A DNA stretch of 64,000 nucleotides. Origin: Clitopilus passeckerianus. Lineage: Eukaryota; Basidiomycota; Agaricomycetes; Agaricales; Entolomataceae. Position numbers and translations under genes: made by a program. Each line of letters begins with the position of its first letter. Positions within the stretch are counted from its first letter, which is position 1. Shown here piece by piece: positions 36,049 to 48,417 of this stretch. The notes below the pieces were generated by a model. The model saw only the letters and a list, made by a program, of their open reading frames with translations. It was not told the origin of the DNA and did no database searches. Location: positions 124,001 through 188,000 of the forward strand of contig CALYLX010000098.1 in assembly GCA_944990035.1 (NCBI GenBank), given 5' to 3'.

Positions 36049-36133
36049 ACGTCTCTCCTCGACCCCTCTTTCTCTCGGAGAACTCGTGCACCAACCACCA
36101 CCTCGAAGCAGAAACATCCTCAAGCTTAGCAAG

Positions 36134-39100
36134 ATGTTCTCCGGTATTAGCTTCAACGTTGATCTCAAGGCTGCTGCGAGGTTGTTCAGCCTTCGTCAGG
36201 CAATTGATAGGGTTCTCCTCTGGGTGGCGAGGTTCATGTACTACACCCAGTATGCATTGGCCATCGACGCTGGAGGTTATAGTTATGAGGAGCGTCGTAC
36301 CCTCCCTCCTCCCATGGTCGTCCTCGAACATCCCTTCGACAAATATAGGGACGCTTTCAAGGTGTTCGAGCCCGACAGCCTCCTCCTCGCTCGGCCTTCC
36401 CCCACCGCCAGCCACCATTACCGCGATGCCCTCCCGACCTGGTTCCAAATCATCTTCAGCGAGTATCACACCCCTGCATTCCTCGCTGGTGTTCCCGTTT
36501 GCGCTGTTACCCTCCTTTCCCTCACACTCGTTGCATTCACCGTTGCCTTCATTATTCAACGCCGTCGATCCCAGCAAACCTCCGCAGATGAACAAGACTC
36601 GGAGGTCACCTATAGCGAGACGCCTATCCTCGCCAAGAAGCACTGCGACGACAGCAACAGCGGCATCTTCTCCCCATTCTTCTGGAGACAACGCACCCCT
36701 ATCCATTCCGAGTCGTCAGCCCCCGGTCCTTTTACGAACGCGCCCCTATATGGATCCGGAGGAGACACCACGATATATGGAGAATACCCGCTGGATTTCG
36801 CGCTGGGGATCTCGGTCTCGCCTTTCCGCCTCCCACTTGCACCTAGAGTTGGGAATGGCACGCCTGTTATTGTTAATCAGGTTTGGGTTGGGGGGTATGG
36901 TGATGATCCGTTCGTTGGCGGTGGTGGTGAAGAGGAGGAGGGGGCAGTCGTTTTGGAAGAAGTTGATGTCGCTCAAGAGGAAGGTGGAAAGAACGAAGAC
37001 GTCATAGTCGTTGAGGATAATCAAGATGTGGAAGAGAAGCAAGAGGAGTTGTCGGAGAAGGTTGAGGTCGCCATGATATGCCCTAACCCAGAGGTTCGTA
37101 TTCATGGTTTCTTGCGTCCGATTGTTCTCGATGTTGATGGCCTTTCTAGGCTCATTTGCTCGTCAAGGAAAAGCCTTCCACTGGACTTGGACTTCCCTGC
37201 CCCACCTGTTGTCGTTCATGCGATTGTGAAGAGGATACACCCAAGAACGATGAAGACTCTTCCAACACCGATGACGGCGTTCCTGTCCTCGAGGCCACCG
37301 CAGACAAGAATATAGTGGAGGAATATTTGGAGATCGTTATTGTGGAAGAAGAGGTGGAGGAAGAGATTAAGGAAGAAGAGAACGCCAAAATTGAGGTCGA
37401 GGTCCCCACCGTCACCGCTCCGGTTCCCAGTACTACCGGGGAGGGCGCTCATCCTGAAGTGGAGGTTGAGAATGTCGTCGTTGAGGAAGTTGTCGTCGAG
37501 GAAAAGGCTGATATTGAAGAAGTTGTCGCTGAAGGCGAAGTTGTAGTCGAGGAAAAGATTGACGTCGAAGAAGATGTGCAAGACGCGGACCCCACCCCTT
37601 CGCTTCCCGAGGCCATCCAAGCTCCACCAACTGTCATTCTACCTCCCAACCCTCCCAGAGAGCCTATCCCATCAGCAGCACCAGCAACACCCTCTCCTCC
37701 TCACCATATCGAATCCAACGTCCATCTCGTCACCCCCGTCGCCTGTGGCAATATAGCCATACTTACTCCGGAGCCTGCTCAGCAGATGCCTGGAGGGGAC
37801 GACCGTAGCTTCGAGCTGCCCTTTGACGAGATGAACTACTACGCTCCCCTTTTGGACGAAGTGTTGGATTTACCCGAGGAGGACTACGAGGACGAACCTG
37901 CTGAGGACATGCCCAAGGCTGAGGCGGATGAGACCTTCGAACTTCCATATAACCAGATGGCCAAGTATTCTTCTATCATGGACGAAGTTATGGATCTGCC
38001 TGAGGAAGACTGCGAGGAACCCGTTGTGGAAGAGAAAGAATGGCAACCCAACGAGGAGGAGAGGAAGATCATCCATTCTCTCGCTCCTTGGAAGGAACAG
38101 CTTGCTCTTGAATTCAACGCACGACACCCCGACGGCACGATGCAGCAGTTCATGATGTTTTTGCGAGCAACGGTTATGGCGATGAGGAAGAGGGAGAAGG
38201 AGAAGGATGCGGAGATCTTCGAGATGTTCTTGCCGTGGATGTATGAGATTGTGGCAGAGTTTGACAAGGAATATCCGGGAGACGAGGAGGAGGAATTCAA
38301 GAAGTATCTGAGGGAGGAAGTGATGATGGCGAGGGGGTATGTGTTTGCGAAGTTGGTGGAACCATACTTGGAGGCGCATGAGGATGCTACGGTCGATGAT
38401 GTGCAGGAGTTTGTTGGGGAGTGCGCCAGGAAGCAGTTAGAGGAGTACAGGAGGGTCAATGACGGGTCGGGAGCTGAGAGAAGCCAGGACATCCAACACG
38501 CTGCCCATGACACTCCAGTGCAAGAAGACGTTCCCCAAACTCAACAAGACGAGTCCATGGTACCGACCATCGCGGTGACGGAGGATACCAGCCAACATCA
38601 TATTGCGACTCTAACCTCCGGTCCTCTTTCTGATATCTCCAACGTACTCAAGGAGGTTCCTAATCCTTATCCCCCTCACGCTCTTCTCCATCCGCCGAAA
38701 GTCAACCATAACCAGCGGCGCGAGAAACTTGATAGGGTTATTATGGGATCATACACCCTCGTTGCCGGAATTTCCTGGGAGGTCATGCAGGATACCACCC
38801 TGGCCATTGCTGAAACTGAGGTCACCGCTGGCGCCCCTATTCTCACCGACGAGGAACGCAGGCTACTTTACTTCCATCCCCGCTATCAACACCTCTCCCG
38901 AGATTTCGTTCAAGAACATTCCACTGCCTCGCCCGTCGACTTCGCCAACTATCTCCGATTCACTGTATCCGAGCTGAAGAAGGATCAGGAAGAGGAAGAC
39001 CAGCGCATTGTGGAGATGCTCGCACCCCAGAAGGGCGAGCTCATCCGCTGGTTTATTGTCGAGCAGCCTGATGGTGGCGAGGCGGAGTTCATGGCATTCC

Positions 39101-39357
39101 TGCGGGAACATGTCGCAGCGATGAAGAGGGCTACATTCATGGAGATGGTTACGCCGTTCTTGGAGGTTCATCCGGATGCCACTCCCGAGGAATATGCAGC
39201 TTTCATCGACCATCAAGCAGAGCGGGAGAAGGAAGAGAACGAGAGGTTGAAGAATGGTCGCATTGTGCGGCTCTATGATCGATTTTTGGCGGAACATCCA
39301 GATAGGAGTGATGATGACTTTTCGGACTACATTGATGGACATCCCGACTTTATTTAG
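36134..39357 (+). CDS. Acidic-tail repeat membrane protein, copy D, intact (1055 aa)
   Basis: Two exons (36134-37093, 37150-39357; 56-bp intron). Residues 1-113 have no signal peptide and include MYYTQYALAIDAGGYSYEE. One transmembrane helix lies at about 115-141 (AVTLLSLTLVAFTVAFII) followed by QRRR, which suggests N-out/C-in topology. Then come a Ser/Pro-rich linker, an acidic patch near 270-315, a Cys motif at the start of exon 2 (CPTCCRSCDC, about 336-345) and Glu/Val-rich low complexity to about 470. Two SFELPFDEM/TFELPYNQM segments follow, and about seven degenerate helical repeats of about 36 residues near 625, 682, 723, 895, 944, 987 and 1027 (pattern F..[EH][HYQ]P....EF..[FY][LI]). 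I recognise no known family. A scaffold or signalling tail is only a guess. Confidence 0.8.
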
Positions 39358-39753
39358 TTCTTTTTACGCTATACACCTCCCTAATCTACCTATTCTAGTG
39401 CTGAAGCTACGTACAATCTTGTTATGATATTTCCCTCGTAATTACTTCCCTAATTGAAGCCACTTGTACATTGAAACTACAATGGATATTCTAAACAGCT
39501 TGCAAAGGTTCGCCTCCCTAACTGGTAAAGCACATACTCGATGTCTCGAAGCGTGCCGAGGATGTCCCTTGTCACGGACTTGCCGACTATGTACCCCATC
39601 GTTATGAGTTGTTGCGGGATGAAATGAAGAGTGCCTTTTCTAATTTTCAAGCCTCACATCTCTCAACTTGGTCGAGAACAAGAAAATAGGGTACAGTTGT
39701 CCACCAGATGTACATACATTCAAGCAAGCAATAACTTATCGCTAGGTATGTAA

Positions 39754-41994
39754 TCAGTGATGCAAGACTTCAGCAATCGAAGTCAAGTAGTCATTCTGCT
39801 CCTTCCTAAAATCATCAGGTATCATCGTCACGTTAGCGCCATTGAGCTGAATAATCGCCTGGTTCTTTGAGGTATACTGGCCCCAGCGAGTACCTAGTGT
39901 AACAATAGTATCAGCAACACGACGGCGGGCGATGCCAATGGAGATCCGCACGAGTGTTTCCCTTGCTGTCGTTGGGATCCAACGACGTTACAAAGGAGAT
40001 CCAGTAGTCTATCATCAAAGCGCTGATGACCTTCCCAGTTGGTGTATCAGGGGGTGCACCGTACACAAAGGCGACCTCGGTGCTGTGAGCCACTGCGGGG
40101 AAGTATGAGTGGATGAAGCTGGAAACGACAAGACAAAGACATACCTCCAAGCCCCTGCTCAACAAACACCGGGGTTTCTTCAGTAAACAGATATCCGTAG
40201 CTCTTGAGACCGAATCGATTAGCAGCGTTCTGGAAAGCACGTCTTTGACACAAGAACCAAACATCCCCCTCTGAGGTAGGAGTAAGCAATGCCAGGCGAG
40301 TTGGGTGAAAAGAACCCACGGATAGCAGCCGCTTGTTTATAAGCCGAGGTACGGCCAAATGTGTTATTTCCGGTACCGTATGGAGAACCTTGTGCTGGGA
40401 CGTCGGGATAGAGTTTGAAGATCTTGTCCATGGAACTATTGAGCACAGAGGGGCTGACGACAGGAGGTGAGAAGTTGGCGATAAGCCAACTCTTAAATTG
40501 CGGTCCTGAGTTGATGTAATCAGGAATAAGTCCAGTCCCTTGAATACCAACGTTAGAGGCAGAGGGCATGCAAAAGCTTAAAGGAACTAATCCTCATCAA
40601 GGTTTGTGCCGCTAATGAATGGAAGTCTGGCGAATTGACCACGGGCAAGCAGGGTTGAGGGGTAATCCGGGTACAGACCGCCGGGTCCATCGATAGTAGG
40701 AAGGAAAGGGAATACCTCCGGAGCCACAGCTAGGGAGTATGTTAGGCCCTGGAAAATGTCGCTCGAGTTGGCCATTTGCAAGCAGTCGAAGGTTTGCCCG
40801 CTTTTGATAGTTGATGCACAGCTGGAAACACCCGCAACGAAGTCTTGCCAGCTGTTCTCTCGGCGGTCAGGTCCGTATATTACTGGCGTTGCTGCCGAAC
40901 CGGATTCCAAGATCTTTCAAGTAATCAGCGGAGTGCTCTCAAAACATGTAAAACATTACTTACGGCACCTCGGGCATACTGAGCAAGTGGTGAATTGAAA
41001 TACAGAACATGATTCATGACTGCTCCGGCACTTTCTCCGAAAACGGTGACCTGTTAATTGTGGGTATATGTATATCGTTTTTTTGGGCATGGAGCACTAA
41101 CCTTGTCTTTGTCGCCTCCAAAGAAGCCGATGTTTTTGTGAACCCATTCAAGAGCAGCAAGCTGGTCTCTCAGCCCTAGATTGAGTGCCTTTCGTTGACT
41201 CGCTACAATTAAACCATCATTAGCATGCGCAACCATGCAGGTTGATGAATACCAACCTTCCCGGCCCTGTGGCCATCCCAAAGGCCCCAGCCTATAATTG
41301 AAACTGACGTAGATGATGGGTGTACCCTGCCATGTACGTTGATAAACTACTCCTCGACGACGAAATGATTGTAACTCATACCCTAGAAACACTCTGTGCA
41401 ACAATTGCGCTGGCGTTGTAAAGGTCCAGTGAAGATGTGCCAGCAAAGAATCCTCCACCGTATCTGTCAACAAGTGAAGTTAGGCTTTTGCGTACATGAA
41501 GACCAGATCTACTGACGTCCAGAAAAGAACCGGTACAGACGCGTTCTTTGGTAGACTCGATGGTCTTAAAACGTTGACGGATAGACAATCTTCGTTCAAG
41601 GTTTCCAGTGGGTATTGCTGCATGAAAGCGTCAGGTTAGTCGATAATCCAGCGAGGGAAGAATACCATACGTCTGTAGGAGCTTGAAGGCATGAATGACC
41701 GTAATTGGACGCGTCGAAAGTTGAGACGTTCAACCGTGTCTTCAACACAGGTGGCTTCAATCGAAGAGGACCAACAGGGACCTCCGCATAGGGAATACCT
41801 GCATTCGCACATATAATCAATCGTCTGTTCCGTTCTGCAAACACGAGATCCTCACCTCCAAAGAAATCTAGCTTCAGTCCAGTAATATCTCGTCCAACGA
41901 ATTTGGTGCCACCAATCTGAATTGATGGGGCAGCCAAACAGACAGTGGCCAAAGAGGCGAGGAGGTTGGCTAGGAGGGCCTTGGGTGGGATCAT
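39754..41994 (-). CDS. Secreted type-B carboxylesterase/lipase, with one suspect splice donor
   Basis: About twelve exons: 41994-41856, 41798-41671, 41617-41517, 41463-41382, 41326-41257, 41202-41102, 41050-40964, 40913-40592, 40538-40320, then three more to a TGA at 39754. A signal peptide (ALLANLLASLATVCLAAPS) targets secretion. Family motifs in order are GIPYAEVPVGPLRL, EDCLSVNV, YGGGFFAGTSS, NYRLGPLGW, the nucleophile elbow GESAGA (Ser), GTNLDE (Glu) and VAHSTEVAFVYG (His), so the Ser-Glu-His triad is complete. It hydrolyses carboxylic esters outside the cell. The donor after LDEG reads ATTAGT instead of GTTAGT (40591), although the intron has a CTAAC branch site and AAG acceptor. Without splicing there, TAG follows at once. 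The gene may be recently damaged. Confidence 0.85.
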
Positions 41995-41999
41995 GGAGG

Positions 42000-43060
42000 C
42001 CAGTTACCCTGAAAGATTCCAGCTTTTAGCATTATATATCGTTCCTATCTAGTGACCGTTCTGCCTTGCGTTCTGCGACAAAAACGGGGAAATAGCGGCA
42101 GCCGTATTGTTGCCATAAGGTAGGGGTTCAAGGTGTGTTGAGGCCTTCGGTGAAGTACCAAACCATCGACCTCAGTTCACCTCAGCGTGGTCCGCGGCTG
42201 AGCCTGATTTGGTTCGAGTACGTTCCGGCTCACATAACTCAGCCCTCACACCCGTAATATTCTGGAACAACGGCCGAAGGACCAAATAGTTCCGCCATCA
42301 CGCAAAATTGCCGCAAACAACCCGATGACTTATAAGGCGCTGGGGCAAAATTGCCTCCTCTCTGATTCTTCCCTCTCCGCCTCTATCATCTCTACCTTCC
42401 TTCGTTCTCTGGTTTATCGACTATCGCATTCTTTTGACGAACTTTACAAGGCATACTCAATTCAACCCTTGATAGGGGCATTCATGAAGCCTCAAAGGTT
42501 GCTGGAGGCGGCTTTCTTCTGATACGGATGATATTGCTTGGCTTAAGGACCTTGAGGAGGGGGGATAGGTTGGCTCGGTCGAACTATGGCCTTAAGGTCG
42601 GCCTTCCCTCGTTGGTTCGCTCTCACTTAGGCTCTTCGTTATCGCACTTCCCACTCCATCGGCCTTTCTCTCACCATCGCCTTTATTCTCATCCTCGGCC
42701 TCTTATCTCAGTCTTCTTATCAGTCGACTTCGTCATGTGGGGGTCGACCACGCGGACCATCTCCGTATGCCCTTATCCGCCCACCATATCTGCGATCCTT
42801 CTCTGAAGTGCCTCCACGTTGGTCTTCTTCTAGGAGCACCATGTGACTGACTCGGGAACTTTGGAATACTCTGCGTTGACTCGGGAACTTCTGAAGTCGC
42901 TGCTATAGTACACGTTTGACAAGCAAACGCACATGGTACTTTCGCGGCCCGCGGATAATCGTCACCCTAACTCCTCAAATATCCATCCAGGACCTCTGGC
43001 TAGTGTTGCCACAAAGTGAACTGAGGCGAATGGAGACCTCAAACGCTGATAGCTCGATCA
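42000..43060. other. Intergenic, no supported gene
   Basis: Short plus frames at 42325-42522 and 42528-42806 look non-coding (Leu/Ser/Arg-rich). Confidence 0.35.
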
Positions 43061-43067
43061 GATCTCC

Positions 43068-43427
43068 TTGTTCGATTCAGTTCGAAATTTTCGGGCTCCC
43101 CTTGGGCCGATTGAACGCAATTCTATGGGTCAATATTTTAGAGGCTTGTTATTTGGTTTACATATAGAGATTCTAGCTAGTAGATACGGCTCAGAGTATT
43201 TCCCTAGAGACCATCAAAGCCTTTTCAGAATGAAATACGCCCAAGATTTCCCGAACAGCAATTTGCAGCCTGAGGACAATCCTCTGAGGCTTATCCCGAG
43301 TGAAAAGGATGAGGTTGAGTGTCACGAATGTGAAATGACAATCGAGCTTGGAAGCGGTGGATTGGCAAACTACTACACCCACCATTACAAGTGCGTCTCG
43401 TATCGAAAAAAAATAAGAATAGAATAG
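43068..43427 (+). CDS. Possible zinc-finger-like ORF fragment (119 aa)
   Basis: An open frame whose C-terminus contains a CHEC pair, a Gly/Leu spacer, then HH and a Cys (ANYYTHHYKC), resembling a C2-HH/C zinc knuckle of the BED or C2H2 kind. The start is unclear, no partner exons were found, and it may be a transposon or gene fragment. Confidence that it is a real gene is low. Confidence 0.3.
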   Translation: MFDSVRNFRAPLGPIERNSMGQYFRGLLFGLHIEILASRYGSEYFPRDHQSLFRMKYAQDFPNSNLQPEDNPLRLIPSEKDEVECHECEMTIELGSGGLANYYTHHYKCVSYRKKIRIE

Positions 43428-43689
43428 AGGAGGTTCGGCGGAAGGCTGGTGCATGTTCAAAGCTCATCTCACATCCTTCTTCAAGCGTCAAGCACCTTCG
43501 GATCGGTGAAGCGCACCAGCTCGAGGTTCATATATTTCTGGGACGCGAACGCAATAGCTTGCAGTGGGAAATATCGCACCAGTCAATTCATTGCTGCACT
43601 CAAGCAGACCGAGGTCCATATAGTGATACTTGGCTGGGATATACGTTTTCTGAGATTTTTTGCTAGTTAAAGGGCCAATTCCTTTCGTC

Positions 43690-44360
43690 GACGCGTTCAA
43701 ACGAGAGTTCGGGAGACGCGACTTCAAGATCATGTGATCGCGTCTCAGTCGCTCGTGACCGAATCCGAATTCCGCTACCATCCTCGAGCAACTTGAAGTG
43801 CCAAGTTTCCTGCTTCAAGCTTGACCTTGTACCATATCCTTTACGTTTACTGGGCTCAAACGTCAAACTCTTTAACGAATACTCAGGCAGCAGCTGCTTA
43901 AAAGTATGTAGGCTACTTGGCAGAGAAGAAAGGCTCTGATTCTTTGGCTGTTTGCAGATGCTCCCAAGTTTTGCCAGAACAATCGCTCGTTCAAACGAAG
44001 TCAACTCATTAGCTGAGGGCATGAAAGCAAGCTTCCCGGATAATTCAATGCTAGGTTGACCAGGTTCAACAACATCTGCCATCAACGAGAACTTGACCGC
44101 GAAGCAAACCAAGCTGTTGAACCGGATCGGCCTTTGGTTTGTCAAAACGTCGTGTTCTCAGACCAGCAATTCTCCTGGCCCAGTTTTACTTTGGAAAGAT
44201 CTCCACGCTAAGCGTTGGGAGCTCTTGCTTCGGAATCACGAGTTCTGTGTTTCTGCTGGCGGGTGGATTCAGGCAAGTGAACCTAGAAGCTCGCCTGGGT
44301 TACATGTCCTGACCTCTGTTTCACTCTGCAGCAGCTTAAGTTCGTGCTTAGCATCGCCGT
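43690..44360 (+). repeat. Conserved relic module, copy upstream of copy E
   Basis: CATGTGATCGCGTCTCAG and CTCGTGACCGAATCCGAATT near 43732-43771, then the longest exon-like segment of all copies (44085-44270), ending CAG|GCAAGTGAACC near 44273. A TCCTGACC branch region lies near 44308, with acceptor CTCTGCAG near 44331. The frame (AKQTKLLNRIGLW...) is open for about 90 codons only. Confidence 0.6.
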
Positions 44361-44932
44361 AATGAAGTTGCTTTTGCGCCCTTATCATTGATCCTACTGC
44401 CAGCAGCATCCACCGTGATACTCAGAATCGCCATTTGCCGTCCTTTGCATTATGCCACGACCGACCTGCTTGGCCGTCGGCACCCCACATCCTTGCAACT
44501 TTTAGGCACCCAACATTCCAACCTCGACTAAGAGCGCACAAGAAGTCCATCGCGCGATATGTGCGACGGTCCCCGATTCCCTGCAATCGTCAACGCCCTC
44601 CGAACACACCCAGCTTTAGGGAAGGAACTCAACAGCCCCCACCCAACACAACAAGCGAACAACATAGACGCTCTTCCTCGCCCACTCGCGTCGAGCATTT
44701 CATGAACGAACGACGGCTATTTGCTTAGTACTCTATCCCCTCGATCCTTCTCCCACCACTCTTGGGCTCAAGAAACGACACAGCCCGTTTTCCGATTACA
44801 TGCCCTCGTCACATAAAGGCGTCACATTTCGTCCTCGACCAGGCTTGCCCAGAAAAGCATCGCCCCAGTCCATCGTCCACTATGAGGCTTACATACCCCT
44901 CATCAGTCCATCTCGAATCCCTCCACCAGGCC

Positions 44933-44940
44933 TATAAAAA
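44933..44940 (+). promoter_or_regulatory. TATA box of copy E
   Basis: TATAAAAA about 90 bp before the ATG at 45026, in a leader conserved with copy D. Confidence 0.65.
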
Positions 44941-45025
44941 TCTCCTTCCTTGACCCCTCTTTCCCTCGGAGAGCTCGACCACCACCCACCACCTTGAAGC
45001 AGAAACATCCTCAAGATCCGACAAA

Positions 45026-48000
45026 ATGTTCTCCGGTCACTTCAACGCTAACGTCAAGGCTACTGCAAGACTCTTCAGCATTCGTCAGACCATCGATAGG
45101 GTCCTCCTTTGGGTAGCGAGGTTCATGTACTACACCCAGTACGCATTGGCCATCGACGCTGGAGGTTATAGCTACGAGGAGCGTCTTACCCTTCCTCCTC
45201 CAATGGTGGTCCTCGAGCATCCCTTTGACAAGTACAGGGACGCCTTCAAAGTATTCGAGCCCGACAACCTCCTCCTCGTTAAGCCCTCTCCCACCGCCAG
45301 CCACCTAGTTCATGACGCCCCCACATGGTTCCAAATCATCCTGAACGAGTACCATTCCCCTGCATTCATCGCCGGTGTCCTCGTTTGCGCTACTACCCTC
45401 TTCACCCTTGCCCTTATCGCATTCGCGTTCGTCTTCATCATTCAACATCGTCGATCCCAGCAAACCTCCGCAGATGTACAGGACACCGAAGTCACTTATA
45501 CCGAGAGGCCTATCCTCACCAAGAAGGCTCACGACGACAGCAGCAGCGGCAGTTTTTCCCCATTCTTTGGCGCAGGCGTACCCCTTTCCACTCGTCAGCC
45601 CCTGGCCCAAATGGGAATTGGCTCCTTTTCGGAGGAGACACCACGGTATACGGCGAGCATCCGTTGGATTTCGCCGTTCCGCCTTCCATCTGCACCTGGA
45701 GTTGGGCATGGCACGCCTGTGATTGTTAATCGGGTTAGGATTGGGGCTTATGATGATGATCCGTTTGGTGGAGGAGATGAGGAGCATGATGCGAGGGAGG
45801 TGGAAGTTGTTTGGGAAGAATTTCCAGTTGTGGAAGAGGATGAGTCGGTTGAGGTTGTTGACGACAAGGTAGATGTAGAAGAGAAGGAAGACGAGTCGGA
45901 GAAGGTCAAAGTGATGGTATGCCCCGACCCACAGGTTCGTATTCATTTCTTCCATCCGGTTATTCTCGATGTTGATGACCTTTCTAGGCTCATTTGATCG
46001 TCAAGGAAAAGCCCACCGCTGGACCTGGACTTCAATGCCCCACCTGTTGCCGTTCCCGCGATTGTGAGAAAGATACACCCAAGAACGAAGAGGACTCCTC
46101 CAACATCAATGACGAGGCTCCGGTAGTCGAGGCCACTGGAGAACAGCATATTGTGGAGAAATATTTGGAGATCGTGATCGTCGACGAAGAGAATCAGGAA
46201 GAGGACCAAGCCGAAATCGTCGTCAAGTTCCCCACTGTCACACCTCCAGTTCCCAGCGCTACCGAGGCAGCTAGTGGGAAGGTGGAGGTTGAGGAGGCCG
46301 CTCATTCCGAAGTGGAGGTCGAGAGAGTCATTGTTGAGGACCTTATCGCTGAGGAAGAACTTGTCGTTGACGAGCAGGTTGTCATTGAAGAAGCTGTCGT
46401 CGAGGAAATGGTCGTCGTTGAAGAAGACGCGCAAGATGCGGACCCCACCCCTTCGCTCCCCAAGGCCATCCACGTTTCAGCAACTGCCGTTCTAGATCCC
46501 ACCCCGCCCACAGAGCCTACTTCATCAGCAACACCAGCAACACCCTCTCCTCCTCTCCAAGTCGAATCCAACGTCCATCTCGTCACCCCCGTCGTCTGTG
46601 GCAATAAACCCGCCACATTTACTCTAGAGCCTGCCCAGCAGATGCCTGGAGGGGACGACCGTAGCTTTGAGCTACCTGTTGACGAGATGAACTACTATGC
46701 TCCCCTTTTGGACGAAGTGTTGGATTTACCCGAGGAGGACTACGAGGACGAACCTGCTGAGGACATGCCCAAGGCTGAGGCGGATGAGACCTTCGAACTT
46801 CCATATAACCAGATGGCCAAGTATTCTTCTATCATGGACGAAGTTATGGATCTGCCTGAGGAAGACTGCGAGGAACCCGTTGTGGAAGAGAAAGAATGGC
46901 AACCCAACGAGGAGGAGAGGAAGATCATCCATTCTCTCGCTCCTTGGAAGGAACAGCTTGCTCTTGAATTCAACGCACGACACCCCGACGGCACGATGCA
47001 GCAGTTCATGATGTTTTTGCGAGCAACGGTTATGGCGATGAGGAAGAGGGAGAAGGAGAAGGATGCGGAGATCTTCGAGATGTTCTTGCCATGGATGTAT
47101 GAGATTGTGGCAGAGTTTGACAAGGAATATCCTGGAGGCGAGGAGGAAGAATTCAAGAAGTATCTGAGGGAGGAAGTGATGATGGCGAGGGGATATGTGT
47201 TTGCGAAGTTGGTGGAACCATACTTGGAGGCGCATGAGGATGCTACGGTTGATGATGTGCAGGCGTTCATTGCCGAGTGCGCCAGGAAGTAGTTGGAGGA
47301 ATACAGGAGGGTCAAGCACGGGTCGGGAGCTGAGAGAAGCCAGGACATCCAACACGCTGCCCATGACACTCCAGTGCAAGAAGACGTTCCCCAAACTCAA
47401 CAAGACGAGTCCATGGTACCGACCATCGAGGTGACAGAGGATACCAGTCAAGATCATATTGCGAGTGCAACCTCTGGTCCTCTCTCGGATATTTCCAACT
47501 TCAACGAGCTTAAGGAGGTTCCGAACTCTCATCCGCCGAAAGTAAAGCATAACAAGCAGCGCGAGAAACGTGAGGCTGTTATGGGATTATGCACCCTCAT
47601 CGGCCCCGCCGACCATGAAGCATCTTCCTTGATTGGCGGCGGAATTTCCTGGGAAGTCATGCAGGTCACCGCTGGTGCCCTTATTCTCACCGAAGAGGAA
47701 CGCAGGCTACTTTACTTCCACCCCCGCTACCAACACCTCCCTCGTGATTTCGTTCAAGAACATCCCACTGCCTCCAGCGTAGACTTCACCAACTACCTCC
47801 GATCCCTCGTATCTGAACTGAAGCTGAAGCAGGAGGAAGAAGACCAGCGTATTGTGGAGATGCTCGCACCCCAGAAGGACGGGCTCATCCGCCGGTTCAC
47901 CGTCGAGCAGCCGGATGGTGGCGAGGCGGAGTTTATGGCATTCCTTCGGGAACATGTCACAGGGATGAAAAGGGCTGCGTTCATGGAGATGGTGACCCCG

Positions 48001-48201
48001 TTCTTGGAGGCTCATCCGGATGCTACCCCCGATGAGTACACAGCTTTCGTCGACTATCAGGCAAAGTGGGAGAGGGAAGAAAACGAGAGGCTGAAGAACG
48101 GTCGCATTGTGCGGCTCTATGATCGATTTTTGGCGGAACATTCAGATAGGAGTGATGATGACTTTTCGGACTACATTGATGGACATCCCGACTTTATTTA
48201 G
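45026..48201 (+). pseudogene. Acidic-tail repeat membrane protein, copy E, one nonsense codon
   Basis: Same two-exon structure as copy D: 45026-45934, intron of 53 bp, 45988 onward. A TAG at 47290-47292 ends the frame where D has CAG (Gln in ARKQLEEYRR). Beyond it the frame stays open without further damage to the family stop at 48201. The truncated product would be 737 aa with the membrane span, acidic tail and first three repeats, lacking the last four. Full length would be 1040 aa. The promoter and both splice sites look intact. It could be a very young pseudogene, a functional short isoform, or subject to readthrough. The DNA of 46699-47090 is identical to 37843-38234 in D. Confidence 0.8.
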
Positions 48202-48417
48202 TTCTTTGTACGCTATACAATTTTCTAATTTACATACTTTGGTTCTGTAACTACCTGTAATCTTGTTATGATATTTTGCGAATAACTCCTCGCCTAATTG
48301 ACACTTGTACACTGAATCTACAACGGAAATTATAAACAGCCGGTAGGAAACTGTTGTGACCGATCACTTCCTCTCCTCTGCATGAATATTTCGAGTTGAA
48401 GGGGGACCTTTGGTCTA

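Noticed and set aside
35999..36706. A 235-codon minus-strand open frame (and a matching one at 45305-45955)
   Set aside because: Both are shadows of exon 1 of copies D and E; the plus-strand protein is conserved between copies and has a coherent domain layout.
46726..47550. A 274-codon minus-strand open frame (and 37870-38379)
   Set aside because: Antisense shadows caused by the Glu/Lys-rich codon bias of exon 2.
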